Assembly: GCF_000002425.4 (NCBI RefSeq)
Contig: NC_037256.1
Span: forward strand, 17,644,586 to 17,708,585
DNA from: Physcomitrium patens
Lineage: Eukaryota > Streptophyta > Bryopsida > Funariales > Funariaceae
Length of the DNA: 64,000 nt
Direction: 5' to 3'
Each line of letters opens with the position of its first letter. The stretch's first letter is position 1. This document shows positions 48,133-60,959 of the stretch, one piece after another. The notes under the pieces are model-generated. The model was not told the DNA's origin and searched no databases. It saw only the letters and a list, made by a program, of their open reading frames with translations. The position numbers and the translations under genes are program-made.

Positions 48133-49383
48133 TGTGAGTGTAAATTTCACCCCTCCATCAAAATTACAAGATGGCCTCAATTAAGAGTTGCTTGTGATTG
48201 GTAGTATGAAGTAGAAGATGCAATGAACAAGAACAAAAGAAGAAAAATATACAAACAAGTGAAAGAAATGTATATAAGCAAATACACACTTTAAAACTTA
48301 GTCACAATATGTTCATTACATTTTCGTCTAGTAAAAAGTAAAAATAAAAAATAAAAAGTATATTTTTAGATATTCTATTTTCTTATCTTTTCAATGGTGT
48401 AAAAAACATGTAAATCCGAATTATTATGAGTAAGTTACAAAGGTTTGAAACAACAAGTAAATAAATAAAAAGTTAAGTGAAAATATTTTATCCCAAGGGT
48501 AATTTGCTTAAAGATCAAGGGTTCGAATCTCACCAAGGCTCACATGTAGTGTATAAGGGTTGTCTAGGAGAGGCCACGAGGCCTTAGTCTTATCCTCCTA
48601 ACTACCTTCAAGGTGCTACAACCCATATGGGACTTCAGCACCTCCCTTCCAATAAGAACTATACTAGTTGCTGGTCCTTCTATTTTCTACTAGAAGGACC
48701 AACATTTTTGCAATTTTGACCACACCATGGTGTTTAAAAAAATTCAATTAGTCTAGGAACCTTGTATGGCCTTCAAATCTTACTCCATTTCTAGATAATG
48801 GCTTCCCAAGTGATAAAAGTCATTTTTATCAAGATCTTGAAAATTGCTCTCAACATTCCTAAATTTTTAAAAATAAATTCTAAATAAATTATAAAAAATA
48901 TTATAATATTTATATAATTCTAATATCCATTTAAGGCTATAATTTCCTATCTTGATGATTTTTTATAAAAAAAATCAATTTAAATTGACTATAAATCCTA
49001 TTTTTTGTATAAATAACTAAAAGGATATGGGGTTTTTTCTCATGTTTTTTTTTCTTTTTTTTTTTTTTTTTTTTTTCTAAATACTAACTAATATTTATAG
49101 TTTTTATAAGTAGTATATATAGATGTAAGATCAATATATATATATATATATATATATATTGATCTTAATAACTAACTCTTATTACTTAATAATAAGTAAA
49201 AATACTTAATCAACTAAAACAATTGCCCCCAAGACTTACTAAGACTCCATTTCTATTCCACTAATACTATTCTTCTTCTTTTAATCTCTTCTAAGCACAT
49301 CTTCATCTAAAAATTGTAATTTTTACACTCTACGTGCATTCTTTTGACCTAAAAGAATTAGTGAGTCAATTTGATGATTCACA
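48133..49383 (-). repeat. 3' LTR of element H
   Basis: 1251 bp, matching 55896-57153 almost base for base. It contains a long TA tract within a palindrome at about 49126-49172 and a poly-T run at 49053-49076. Confidence 0.9.
49126..49172. repeat. Palindromic TA tract in the H LTR
   Basis: AAGATCAA, then (TA)n, then TTGATCTT forms a perfect inverted repeat able to extrude a hairpin. The partner tract in the other LTR (about 56883-56932) has a longer TA run with a small interruption. Confidence 0.8.
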
Positions 49384-49960
49384 CATAGCGACAATCTACA
49401 ACAACTTGTAAATAAGAAGAACCTAGAACTGACTTTCTAAAATACTATTGAACATATTGAGGATTTTTCTATGGAAGTTCTTAACAACTGTTGAAGACAA
49501 GAATGAGTAACTTGCTACTAATCTGAAATGGTATTAATAAAAGGAGGAGGAAATTGATCTTTTTGAGTGCACTTGTTAAGTTTCCTATAATCTATGTACA
49601 CTATAAGTTTTCCATTCTTTTTTTTTTTTTTTACTAGAACCATGGATGAAACCTAATTTGTAATCTCCATAGGTTGAATAAAGCCTCCTTGTAAGAGTTT
49701 CTCTAATTCTATCTTTACAATCAAGTATAGCTTGAGATTCATCTTTCTTTCCTTTTGTCTAATTGGAATTGACCTTGGTAGTTGTAGTATATGATGTTGG
49801 GCTACTTTGGAGAGTATATTCTTTAAGACTTTATAAGACCATGTAAATACATTTCGATATACTATTAGTAAAGATTTATACTTTAATAATTTATCTTTTG
49901 TCAATTGGACTTCTACCTTCATTAATTTTTGCTCTTCATCCTCAAGAGACACATCCATAA
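49384..49960 (-). pseudogene. Element H: RT N-terminal part, pol breaks off here
   Basis: The minus-strand reading at 49653-49958 carries the RT entry region (FTWSYKVLKNI, HHILQLPRSIPIRQKERKMN, IELEKLLQGGFIQPMEITN). Text at 49555-49630 corresponds to the VY.DYRKLNKCTQKDQFPPPF block. Beyond that nothing of RT palm, RNase H or integrase remains before the LTR at 49383. Confidence 0.75.
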
Positions 49961-50599
49961 ATTTATTATCTATATCATGAACATGGGATTTTTTTATAGG
50001 TCTTCTATACCAATTATTTGGTATTTGTGGATAAATTGTTACATGACTTCCAACCCTAAGTCCATTAAAAGTTTTTTTGAAGTGTAGGGGTGGATTAAGG
50101 TCACTCTCTTCTATTATGTCTTTTAGGTTGTGAAATTAAGTGCCTTCAATATTCACTCCATAAACATCTTCACAATTGATATTATCTACTAAGGTTGCCA
50201 GATCTACTTCCAATTCATCTTGTTGCCAAGTGGCAAAACTGTCTATAAAATAGATATTCATTACTTCATCTCGACTTGAAGTAGGATGTTCTGCTAACTA
50301 TTGAGTAAATTCTCCATCATCTTTCCAATTATATAATCTAGGCCCATACAACTAAATGGGGTAGGTTTAACTATCTTGTGTTGAATCGACTCATTATCTC
50401 CTAAATGGCCAAATCTTACTTTTTTCTTCAATTTTCTATTAGGTTGATGAGTGTGAGTTTCATCTTCATCAGAATTAATAGGAACTCTTTCTAATGGTAA
50501 TCCTTGGGATTAAATAAGGATTTTAGTTAAGTTTTTTGATGGCCCATAGATGATATGGGGCTTTTCACCTCTCCAATCAATTTTTGCATTAGCTACCTT

Positions 50600-51500
50600 T
50601 AATTAAGGTCTGCCTAGTAGTAATGGATAAGAATTCTTACTTGGATGCATATGAATAATATGGAAAATGTGAAAATACTCTTCACCACATGTTATTATCT
50701 TATATCCACTAATTTGGCCCAAGGAGGTGTATTGGCTTTGATTAGCCATATTAATTACATAGGGAAAAGGACTAGTGATACTAAAACCTAACTTCTCCAT
50801 TGTTTGTATGGACATTATATTTAATCCACTACCTCCATCCACAATGGTAAAAGAAATGATTTTATCTACTATGGATACTTCTAACTCAATTGCCTTCACT
50901 TCTTGTGTCACTTGAATTGTTCTAATATGGGCTTTAATTTTTGCCTTAGATCTTTGGCATCTGTTAATGGGAAGGCCCATTTTAAAGCTGTTTCTCATTA
51001 TTGGAGAAACCTCTAATAATTGATTAATTATTATATTAGCCATGGTTTTTGTCAAATCCTTCCATAAATCATACAATTCAACTTGGTTCTTACTTTTAAG
51101 TCGTGGTGAACTATTATGTTCCACGTTGGAAATTTTAGGTCCTTCCCACTCTTTTTTAGAAGAAAACTCTCTTGTTTGAATGTTTTTTCTTAAGTTTTTT
51201 GGTAGCCTAATTGACTTAGGTCCTAAAATATGAGGTATTTCTTTAAAAGCCCTACTATTGGCTATTGCATCTTTTGTGGCTTCATTTAAATCTGACAAGT
51301 GGAAAGAGTCTTCTAAACTATTTTCACTATCAATTGAATCAACAAGGGGAGGACTAGTATACCTAGACCTTGTCATAGCTATCAAGGTTGGCATATTTGG
51401 AAGTCTTTTTTCCTTACTAGGTACTCCTTCATGAAAGATGTAATGTGTATAAGAAGACGATGGTTGGTCTGTAAGGATTTGAGAATTTTTTTTTTTCAAT
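50600..51500 (-). pseudogene. Element H protease and upstream linker
   Basis: A 298-residue minus-strand reading. FTIVDGGSGLNIMSIQTMEK is a gypsy retropepsin loop (DGGS), followed by NSYPLLLGRP, the usual end of this protease type. The first half is a charged linker. Region 49960-50600 is the protease-RT linker. Confidence 0.8.
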
Positions 51501-52500
51501 TGGTATTTCTAAATATCTTACATCTTGTGAATTTTGTCTTTTATTTTGTTGGCCATTTTGAGGTTGGTCACTATTTAATGGAATAAATCCTCTTTGTATA
51601 TTTAAACCTCAGGAAGGATGTTGGATTTGACAATAATTATTATAATCATAAAACAGGTTAGGAGGTTTTAAGTTATTATCCAAGTTTGGGGTTCTTGCTT
51701 CCTTCAAATGATCTTGGGCTTATTGTGGGTAATTTTTTTGTGGACTTTTTAAAGGAACTATCTTATCAGATTACCTACACACATCTGTAGGATGGTTTCT
51801 TCTACAATTTCTACATACTACTCCATTCTCTATCCAACAATTACCTGATAGATGGCTTTTTCTACAAAAGTGATGTACCTCATGTCATTGTCGTTGTTGG
51901 TTCCTAAAGCCTTCGGTGGAATTTTTTTGAGGTTGGAATTGTAAATTAGAACCAATCATATTTTGGTTCCTATAAGATAGGACATATGATTGTTGTCTCC
52001 CTTGGTTTTGCTGGTAATTTTGTTGGATTGAACAAAATTAAACTGTATGCCCTGGTTGGCTGCATTGATTGCACCAAAGCTCTGAAGTATGCTTATTGGA
52101 TTCTATGGGAGGTAGAGCTTGATTTGGATTCTGACTCTTAATTAAAAGAGTCATTTTCTCTTGCATAACCTTCATCTGTTGTGTAAGTTCATTTAAAAAT
52201 CCTTGTTGGCTTTGAAGACTTTATTCTTAAAGTCTTCCTTCTATCTATTCCTATCTTTTGGATATATCAAATCAAAAAGGACAAGGTATTGGATAGTGGT
52301 TTATGGAATGAAATGAAGGTTTCATAGCCCCATACAAATGTCCTTAAAAATTTCTTATATTTTGGGCATGTATAGGAATAAAACTAGAGATTCTATGGTC
52401 TTCTTTCTTCCACATTTGCTTTTGTTACTTGTTAATGTCTTCTACTACCCGAGCTAAATTCTTAGCCTCCTTTAAATTAACTAGCCTTCCTTTAATAATC
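51501..52500 (-). pseudogene. Element H gag C-terminal part
   Basis: Cysteine-rich minus-strand text near 51770-51880 and 52040-52090 looks like zinc-knuckle motifs, with Q-rich linkers between. No long open reading survives. Fossil. Confidence 0.55.
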
Positions 52501-52502
52501 TC

Positions 52503-53303
52503 TCAAATTGTTCCTTTACTATGAAACCTTTGAATAAAGAAATGGATGAGGGTATCATTCGTGAGAAGCGTTTCTACAAATCTGATTATTACAAGCTCAA
52601 ATTGCCAAATATATTTAGTGATTTCTTCTCCTTTTCTTTGTATCAAAGAGGAAAGGGCTGTGAGGGCATTGCTTTGCCCTACTTTTGGCCTGAATTTTTC
52701 TAAAAATTCTTTCATGAACATGTTCCAATTCTTAAAGATTTGAAGGGGGTGATTTCTATACCATTCATAAGCTCCATCCTTTAGGATACTTAAAAACCAT
52801 ACGAGATAATAATCCAGATTGGTTATTAAATATGTCGTGAGAAGTTCCATAAATCTTTCTATGTATGTCGATGGATCATCATCTCTAGTCCCTTTAAATA
52901 TAAGAAGATTGTGGGGCATAGGAAGTGCTTGTAAATCCTTAAGGATTACTATTGGCAAGCCCTTTGGTTGAACCAAGGGATTGATGGATATAAGAATAGG
53001 TGTGGATTTTCTTTCATGTTTCATTAGAAGAGAAGGAGGTGTTGACTCTTCTCTCTTTTGATTAACTTTGTCACAATAATTATGAGAATAAGATTCCAAT
53101 TCTTCTTCTTCTATTCTTTTTTTTAGATTTAATTCTAATAGATTTATAACAAAAACATCTTCTAAAGTGCAAAGAGAAGATTTTTTGTCCAATCTTTGGA
53201 ATTTTACTTGTTTGGACTTTGATTTGTTTTTCTTGCCAACAAATTCAAGGTTTTTTATGGATGAAGATAGGTTGGATTTCTTAGATCTAGTAGAAAGATG
53301 CAT
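52503..53303 (-). pseudogene. Element H gag (capsid part)
   Basis: A 266-residue minus-strand reading. DDPSTYIERFMELLTTY, LKDGAYEWYRNHPLQIFKNW and MKEFLEKFRPK match the retrotransposon gag domain. The N-terminal third is lysine-rich. Confidence 0.8.
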
Positions 53304-55895
53304 CTATACGACTATAGACATACCATTCAACTTAGCACAATTTTTAATCTAACTAATTTATTAATACTTTCAATGTTTGACTCTTCCACCTGCAACCCAT
53401 TTAAATACCTTCTGACAAGGAAGAAAAATAAAACGGAAACAGCTAAAAGAAGAATGCTTTCTTAAGTATTACTCCAAATAAGACTATTCCTGACTTTATC
53501 TGCTATACAAAACTAATGTTGTGTAGGAGTGATTCTAAGCAATCTTAATTAAAAAAAAGAATTCCATACCGGGACAGCAAGGAGTTTGAGCTCTCTATTT
53601 TTCTTGCCTTTTTACAACAAGATAGTTAGGAAATTACCTACTATAACAATTAACAATACAATTTGACGTTACAAAAAAATTCTTTGCAAGACAATCATAC
53701 CATGTTGAAGAATGACTCACCTCAATGCATCTCCAGCTAACTTGATACTTATTAATGAACTTCCAAAATCTGAGTCTTCTTCCTATCCGATCCCAAACTA
53801 AACGTTTCAAGTAAGGATTTATGGTTTAAGGATAAAAAGATAAAGGTTCTATCTATCTCTTTCTACCTGCATCTATAAAAGAGATTGGAAACTTACCTCT
53901 TTTGTATCTTCTTCTTAGATTCTATCCTCCAACTCCTAGCTCTCCCTCCTTGTGTTCAAGCAGTTTGCTAAAATTTCAAAAAAGAAATAATTAAAAAAAG
54001 TTCATGGACTTACTTGTTTGCAAGCTATTAGTGCCCTTCTTCTTTCTTCTTGTGCTTCTTTTCCTCAAACCACAATCTGTGTTAGCAAGATAAATTTAAA
54101 ACTAAATGAATTTTTTTTTAAATATATTCACCTTGGATTATGTTTTGAACTTTTTGATCTTCTCTTTTCTTCTTCACTTTTTTATTTTATTCTATTTTAT
54201 ATTATTTTCAAATACCTTCTAACTAATTTTTCTACCTATTTCTTCTTTTTGAATTTTTTTTCTTTTGTTGATGAAGCATTCACTTAAATTCCTCTTAAGC
54301 TTCTTCTATGCTAATTCTATGAATAGAAGGGGTATAGCAATTGGAGAGGGTGATAAAATCCCTCTTCCAATAGAGAATTGCTGCCAACAAGGAATTTACA
54401 AATAGATGAAAAGAGAGGATACGAGTGGTGGAGAGGGTGTTTAAATCCCTCTACTCACTAAAGATGGACCCTCAACTAGAAAAATTACAAGGAGGGAGAG
54501 TGATGAAACCTTGAAGACAAGCTTCACTCTTTATGCTTTTGAAAGTGACAACTAACTTAAAAAAACCACCAAGTAATGCATATACTAACATTAAACTATT
54601 CAACTATTAGTTAAGGTTAGAATTAACAATATGCATAAGACTCAATTAATGAATAAATAGAAAATATATTAAACTTACTTCAATACAAAAATTTATCATG
54701 CAAAAATTAAAAATAAAAATAAAAAATAAAAAATAAAAATAAAAATAAAAAATAAAAATAATAAATAATAAATAAATAAATAATTAAAAGTCAGAAATAT
54801 ATTAAAATTACTAATTAATTTTATTTTTTTATTAATTTAATAATTATATTAATAAAATAATTTTTATTTTAATAATTATTATTATTTTTTAATTCTTATT
54901 ATTATTAATTTATATTTAATTAAATTTAATATTAATATATATATATATATATATATGTATTTATATCTATATATACATATATATATATATTTTATTTTTC
55001 TTTTTCTTTTTATTTTTACTATAATTTAATATTATTGAGAAATAAAACTTTTAAACAAAAAATTTAAATTTTATCATAAAATCAAAAATATAAATGATTG
55101 AAGAATTAGAAATTACTCACCTCAATTGTATTCCGCTTAAGGCAGCAACCCCTCTCTTTTCCAAAAATCGCCACAATTTTAATTTTGATTTAATAGCACC
55201 AAATTTTGCACCACTATACTCTCAACTCTAAGGTTCTTGTATTCAGAAATTTCCAGCATTAAATTGTCACCAGGCACTAAGAAATGCCTTTCCAAACATA
55301 GGTAACATAAAACTGCCAAGGCAGTGAACCTCTTTCTACTCAAAAACTCACTTCATATTCAAATCAACTTCAATTTAAACATGTGATAGCTTTTTAGAAA
55401 GCTAACAACAAGATACAAAACCTCAAATAGTTTCAACTTAAAAGATACAACAAGCAAAAACTGATTGATGAAAACCCGAGAACAAACTTGGAGTATACAA
55501 AATTGCCAAGTCAGTGAACCCCCCTTCTAATCAAAAATTCACTTAAAATTCAGTTTTAGTCCAATTTCAAAGTATAAAAGTTTTTTAGAAAGCTAACATC
55601 AAGACGCACAATCCTAAGAAGTTTCAACTTAAAATATGCAATGTGTAAAAACTGATTGATGAAAACCCGAGAACAAATCAACATTCAACTTATAAATGAA
55701 CTCTTGTCTATCTATAAAGTGAGAATTTGAATTGCTTTGTTTACACCAATAAGAAGAGATCTAGAATACTTACCAGTGATGAAGACCTATTGGAATTACT
55801 CACTCCAAAAAAACCAAGCAAAATCAACCACAAGAAGCAAACTTCACATTCACACACACCATTCGAAGCACCATCTCCAAGCAAATGCACCAAAA
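53304..55895 (-). other. Element H 5' leader, including AT-rich simple repeats
   Basis: About 2.6 kb without a recognised gene. It holds an (AAAAT)n-like run at 54703-54785, a TA tract at 54936-54956, and a 190-bp tandem duplication at 55311-55690. The stretch at about 55140-55420 is shared with the insertion inside element A (1960-2230). Confidence 0.6.
55311..55690. repeat. Two-copy tandem repeat, period about 190 bp
   Basis: Unit 1 (about 55311-55500) and unit 2 (about 55501-55690) share GCCAAG(G/T)CAGTGAACC at their starts, TTTTTTAGAAAGCTAACA in the middle and CTGATTGATGAAAACCCGAG near their ends, at a spacing of 190-191 bp. Confidence 0.8.
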
Positions 55896-56886
55896 TGTGA
55901 GTGTAAATTTCACCCCTCCATCAAAATTACAAGATGGCCTCAATTAAGAGTTGCTTGTAATTAGTAGTATGAAGTGGAAGATGCAATGAACAAGAACAAA
56001 AGAAGAAAAATATACAAACAAGTGAAAGAAATGTATATAAGCAAATACACACTTTAAAACTTAGTCACAATATGTTCATTGTATTTTCGTCCAATAAAAA
56101 GTAAAAATAAAAAATAAAAAGTATGTTTTTAGATATTCTATTTTCTTATCTTTTCAATGGTGTAAAAAACATGTAAATCCGAGTTATTATGAGTAAGTTA
56201 CAAAGGTTTGAAACAACAAGTAAATAAATAAAAAGTTAAGTGAAAATATTTTATCCCAAGGATAATTTGCTTAAAGATCAAGGGTTCGAATCTCACCAAG
56301 GCTCACATGTAGTATATAAGGGTTGTCTAGGAGAGGCCACGAGGCCTTAGTCTTATCCTCCTAACTACCTTCAAGGTGCTACAACCCATATGGGACTTCA
56401 GCACCTCCCTTCCAATAAGAACTATACTAGTTGCTGGTCCTTCTATTTTCTACTAGAAGGACCAACATTTTTGCAATTTTGACCACACCATGGTGTTTAA
56501 AAAAATTCAATTAGTCTAGGAACCTTGTATGGCCTTCAAATCTTACTCCATTTCTTGATAATGGCTTCCCAAGTGATAAAAGTCATTTTTATCAAGATCT
56601 TGAAAATTGCTCTCAAAATTCCTAAATTTTTAAAAATAAATTCTAAATAAATTATAAAAAATATTATAATATTTATATAATTCTAATATCCATTTAAGGC
56701 TATAATTTCCTATCTTGATGATTTTTTATAAAAAAAATCAATTTAAATTGACTATAAATCCTATTTTTTGTATAAATAACTAAAAGGATATGGGGTTTTT
56801 TCTCATTTTTTTTTTTTTTTTTTTTTTTTTTCTAAATACTAACTAATATTTATAGTTTTTATAAGTAGTATATATAGATGTAAGAT

Positions 56887-56919
<33 letters not shown>

Positions 56920-57153
56920 TATATATTGATCTTAATAACTGACTTTTATTACTTAATAATAAATAAAAATACTTAATCAACTAAAACAATTGCCCCCAAG
57001 ACTTACTAAGACTCCATTTCTATTCCACTAATACTATTCTTCTTCTTCTTTTAACCTCTTTTAAGCACATCTTCACCTAAAAATTATAATTTTTATACTC
57101 TATATGCATTCTTTTGATCTAAAACAACTAGTGAGTGAATTTGATGATTCACA
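55896..57153 (-). repeat. 5' LTR of element H
   Basis: 1258 bp partner of 48133-49383. Slight length differences are at the poly-T (56809-56831) and TA (56890-56926) tracts. Confidence 0.9.
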
Positions 57154-58225
57154 CCCTTCTTTTTGCTAGACTTAAGATGAAAAGGTGGAAGATATATATT
57201 CACTATTTTCACACTCTTGTTGCTACTTAGTATTCCCAAAATCAATGGAATATTGACTTTTTTCTTTCTACCTTACAAACTGGGCAACTTTGATTAATTT
57301 TGTTATAAATTCTCCCTTGCTATGAGTTGACTACAACTACTTTATGCTAAGTTAACAAAATCAATCCAGCTTCCTTTTACATCCTCTCCATGTTCCTATA
57401 CTTGAATTTAAATAATGATAGCAAAATGCCTCCTCATTTATAAGTGAATATATTAAAAATGATATTAATTTTTGATCATGGAGCAGCAAAGGTGAGCCAA
57501 ATATTTCATAAAGGCCACCTTTTTTCCATTGAAACTGACTAGAGTTCTATATTAGCCAATTAATCTACATATGGCAGAAATAAATTACTATCTTGGACTA
57601 TCTGCTCTTTGTTATTGTAATGTGGACTCTTTTAGATAAGCCGGCAAGAAAAATATTCTTGGTGTTTTCAATGTACCTACAAAGGACTAGGCTCTCTTTC
57701 CTTTAGGTAAAAGTTCAAAGAGTCTATTTTACCTTCTTTTGGATTTGTATAGGAAAATGTAAAAGGAAGTTTCTATTAGGCTTAGATCTATTTGGTAATT
57801 TTCTATAGATTTTGAAATCATACTTAAAGACTTTGATATTTCATCCAAGAATAAACCAACTAGTTTAATAATAACTGAGCTAAGTTTGATAATATTAATT
57901 ATTTTTGTTATTGTATTGTATTGATTGAAGCTTTTTATGCTCTTTTTTTGGATGTAAATAATTCAAAGTGATTTGTATCTTTTATAAAACTTAAAAATTT
58001 ATCATTTTTTCAAATATTATTATATAATTTCATATCTTTTTTATATAGTTCTATTGGACTTTTTTTAGAAAATTTAGATCCAATGCCATTAAATTTTGAA
58101 TTATGTCAAATATTATAAATTTTCTATTCATCTTGATAAGTAAGATGTAGGTATGATATTTCAAGTAGAAGATCTTTTTAAGCTGATATAATTTTATTCC
58201 ATACCTTTAAGTCTTTTCAACTTTG
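57154..58225. other. Unassigned region between elements H and E
   Basis: No long reading and no recognised domain on either strand. It may continue the repeat cut by element H at 48132, but no match was found to show this. Confidence 0.35.
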
Positions 58226-58781
58226 TATCAAGGACATGAACTAAAATACAATACATAAACTAATAAAATCTGTATCAAAGAAAGAGTAACAAAATAGAAA
58301 TAAGAAGGTAAATATAATAAAAAGAAACTAGAATGACTTATTGCCAAAAGACGAAAACTTGAGACTCTTGAAACTAGACTAAAAGCAAGAAAAGAGTTGA
58401 TAAGAATGAAGAGGGCTTCACTCTTGTCTCTATATATACTATCTAACTAGAGGCTACAGGGCAATGTTCTATAGGACCTCCAATATGTATTGACTTGTAG
58501 GACACATGCCTTGACTTACAAGGCAAATTTTTATACATGTGGGCCACATAGTTAGCTTGGTCTTCAAGCTAACAATATGTGTGGTACATGGTCAACTTAT
58601 TGACTACTTTTCTAATCCAAAAATTCAATTATAGATACCTATAAAGTCAAAGCAATATCTATAAAGCTTCTAAAAAGCTTCTATAGAAGATATTATAGAA
58701 TTAACTTACTTTTATCTACTTCTACTTACTTCTACCTATTTATATAGGTAATTACTGGCTTACATGTGTATGTCCATCACA
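58226..58781 (-). repeat. 3' LTR of element E
   Basis: About 556 bp. The minus strand runs TGTGATGGACATACACATG to TCCTTGATA and aligns with the B 3' LTR throughout. Confidence 0.85.
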
Positions 58782-59330
58782 TTATCCTTCTTTTTAAGAA
58801 CGAATTCCATAAGGAGCAATCATCATATGTTGAAGAAATTTGTAATGCAACAAATTATATTTGCTACATATTCAGATCTTTATTCTCTTCAAAGATGATT
58901 GATAGGGCCTCTCAACCATCAATAGTGTCTCATACTAGGGCGGAAAGATCACCCTATTATTTGATCATTGTTGAGGCCTTCATAAGTTCCTTCAAATAAA
59001 ATATTTGGAACACTATTACGAGTTACTCCTATCTCTAATAAAATTACCAAACATCGAGAGTCTCTTCTCATGGCGTAATACCAAATGCGTTGTATCTTGC
59101 CATCTATTCAAAGAAAAACATATCATTCTTGAGGATCTTCATCTCGATTGCATTGTCTTGAAGGTTGTGATAATTGCAATGTCTCATCCGACAGGTCAAC
59201 AAACAAAGGTTTTTTAGTTGAATTCACTGGTTGTTGGTTCTCTATCTCTTTAGTGTTATAACTATATAGAAGCTACAAAAAAAGAATGAAAGTAGAATGT
59301 TATCTTGCCTAGATCTTGTTTATTTTATAG
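58782..59330 (-). pseudogene. Element E extra 3' region
   Basis: Minus-strand counterpart of B 26765-27306, with recognisable shared wording (minus readings NILFE.TYEGLNNDQI and WLRGPINHL). Less open than in B. Confidence 0.55.
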
Positions 59331-59339
59331 AGAAGGTTT

Positions 59340-59570
59340 TCATTTTGATTTTGATAGATGTTGTCGATGCAAAGCCTCCATTACCTTTGTTGCATTTGCA
59401 AGATTCTTTACTGGCTCCCATGTGCATTCACTAATATCATATCCGCACCAATGGACAAGTTATTCTAATTTATTTTGGTGCTAGCTTGAATATAAGACTT
59501 CTTCTATTTTAAATTCTTCGTTATTCTCCACTTCTATAAAAGGAGATAGAGCTTGTCTTCTTCTTGGTAT
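59340..59570 (-). pseudogene. Element E chromodomain
   Basis: Minus-strand text matches the B chromodomain (LVHWCGYDISECTWEPVKNL wording). It follows integrase as in chromoviruses. Fossil. Confidence 0.65.
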
Positions 59571-59837
59571 GTCCATTGTCTTGTATGGTTTAAAAAGAGA
59601 TGTGTAGAATATTGGATGGATTTTTATTCACTTTGATAGGTATAAATAATATGAAATTCGATTGATTTGTATAAAAATAGGAAATAGTCTAAGCCTATGA
59701 TAGTCCAACTTGTCACAAAGATGAATGATCTTCATATTGTGATAAAGTAACCATACCTTATCACCAATGTGGAATGGTGGTTGTTCCTTTCGATAGACAT
59801 CTACATTGATCTTTTGTTGTTTTTGTACTTCTTTTAA

Positions 59838-60741
59838 CTACACCTTTATTGTTGCATATAGCTCTGACAAATGATTTTTTAAATCTTCTGCCACAAAATT
59901 ATCAACTTTTAAAAAGTTAAAAGTAACAAGTTGTAGATGATAATCATAATTAGCAAAGAAAGATGTTTGTTTTGTGGAAGAATGTAACATATTATTATAA
60001 GCAAACTGTGTGAATGGCAAAAAAATTATCCAATCTTTTTATTGGTAGTTGATAATATATCTTAAATACTATTCTAAAACTTGATTAACATGCTCTATTT
60101 TTTCATTAGTTTGGAATGTTGAAGATAGTTTTATATCCACTTTTAGAATCTTGAAAAGAGTCCACCAAAATCTTGATACAAATTGAATTTTTCTATCGGA
60201 TATAATATCCTTGGATAATCCATGACAGCGATAGATGTTGTTAAGAAAGAATTTAGTTATTTCTTCACCTATGATAGATTTTGTACATGGTACAAAATAT
60301 GTCATCTTGTTAAAATAATCTACTATCATAAATATAGAGTAAAAAAAACCTGAGATTAGAAGATTCATGATAAAATCCATAGAAACAAAAGACCATGGTT
60401 GTTTTAGAATAGATAATGGTTAAAGAAGTGTGTAAAGTTGATAACAAGGAGTTTTCAATCTTGAACAAATGTTGCAAAAATTGAAAAAAGTCTTTTACAT
60501 CCTTACACATTTGAGGCCACTAAAAATCTCTGGATATAAATTCCAAAGTCTTGTTGTATCCAAAATGTCCTGCTACTGAAAAGTCATGACATACTTGAAG
60601 AACATGTAATCGTGCTTCTTTTTTTAGAACATATAATTGACCTTCAAAATAGAGTAGGTTATTTTTGAACTCAAACTTAGAAGTATCTTGGAACTTAGAA
60701 GAAGGATTCTTGATATTGTAAACAAGAGGATCAAAAGACAT
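59838..60741 (-). pseudogene. Element E integrase
   Basis: Minus-strand readings at 60520-60741 (HVLQVCHDFSVAGHFGYNKT) and 60069-60380 (FMIVDYFNKMTYFVPCTKSI, DIISDRKIQFVSRFWW) give the zinc-binding part and catalytic core. 59838-60020 is the C-terminal region. Several breaks. Confidence 0.85.
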
Positions 60742-60959
60742 ACTTGATTGGATTTATTTTACAAGGTTTGAATCAACAATCAATGTTGATTTCATTACTT
60801 GAAGCTAAAAATGCTCTGGTTTCAAGAAAATTATTCTTTACTGATCAAAAGATGCATTTTCTTCTTTTGGTGCAAGATAAGAATGTCTCAAAAGGGCGTC
60901 TAACAAACCTTGTTGTCTTGTGGGTCGATATGTGATCTTGAAATCAAATCTTAATAAAA

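Larger units (their letters stand above)
48133..57153 (-). mobile_element. Element H: Ty3/gypsy element with 1.25-kb LTRs and truncated pol
   Basis: Minus-strand element. The LTRs 48133-49383 and 55896-57153 are nearly identical by eye (a few changes per hundred bases), so this is the youngest insertion in the window. Both run TGTGAGT...GATTCACA on the plus strand. A primer-site-like TTTTGGTGCATTTGCTTGGA (minus strand) abuts the 5' LTR. The order is a long leader (53304-55895), gag, zinc-knuckle region, protease and the first part of RT at about 49560-49960, then only some 180 bp to the 3' LTR. RNase H and integrase are absent, so it would depend on a helper. The flanks CTCCT and CCCTT match at three of five bases. 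The reading is broken at several places. Confidence 0.85.

Noticed and set aside
54703-54785. Regular AAAAT-type repeats, considered as an array of short repeats with spacers
   Set aside because: Simple-sequence DNA with no unique spacers, so not a CRISPR-like array.
57154-58225. Possible pol fragment between H and E
   Set aside because: No RT, integrase or protease wording could be read on either strand.
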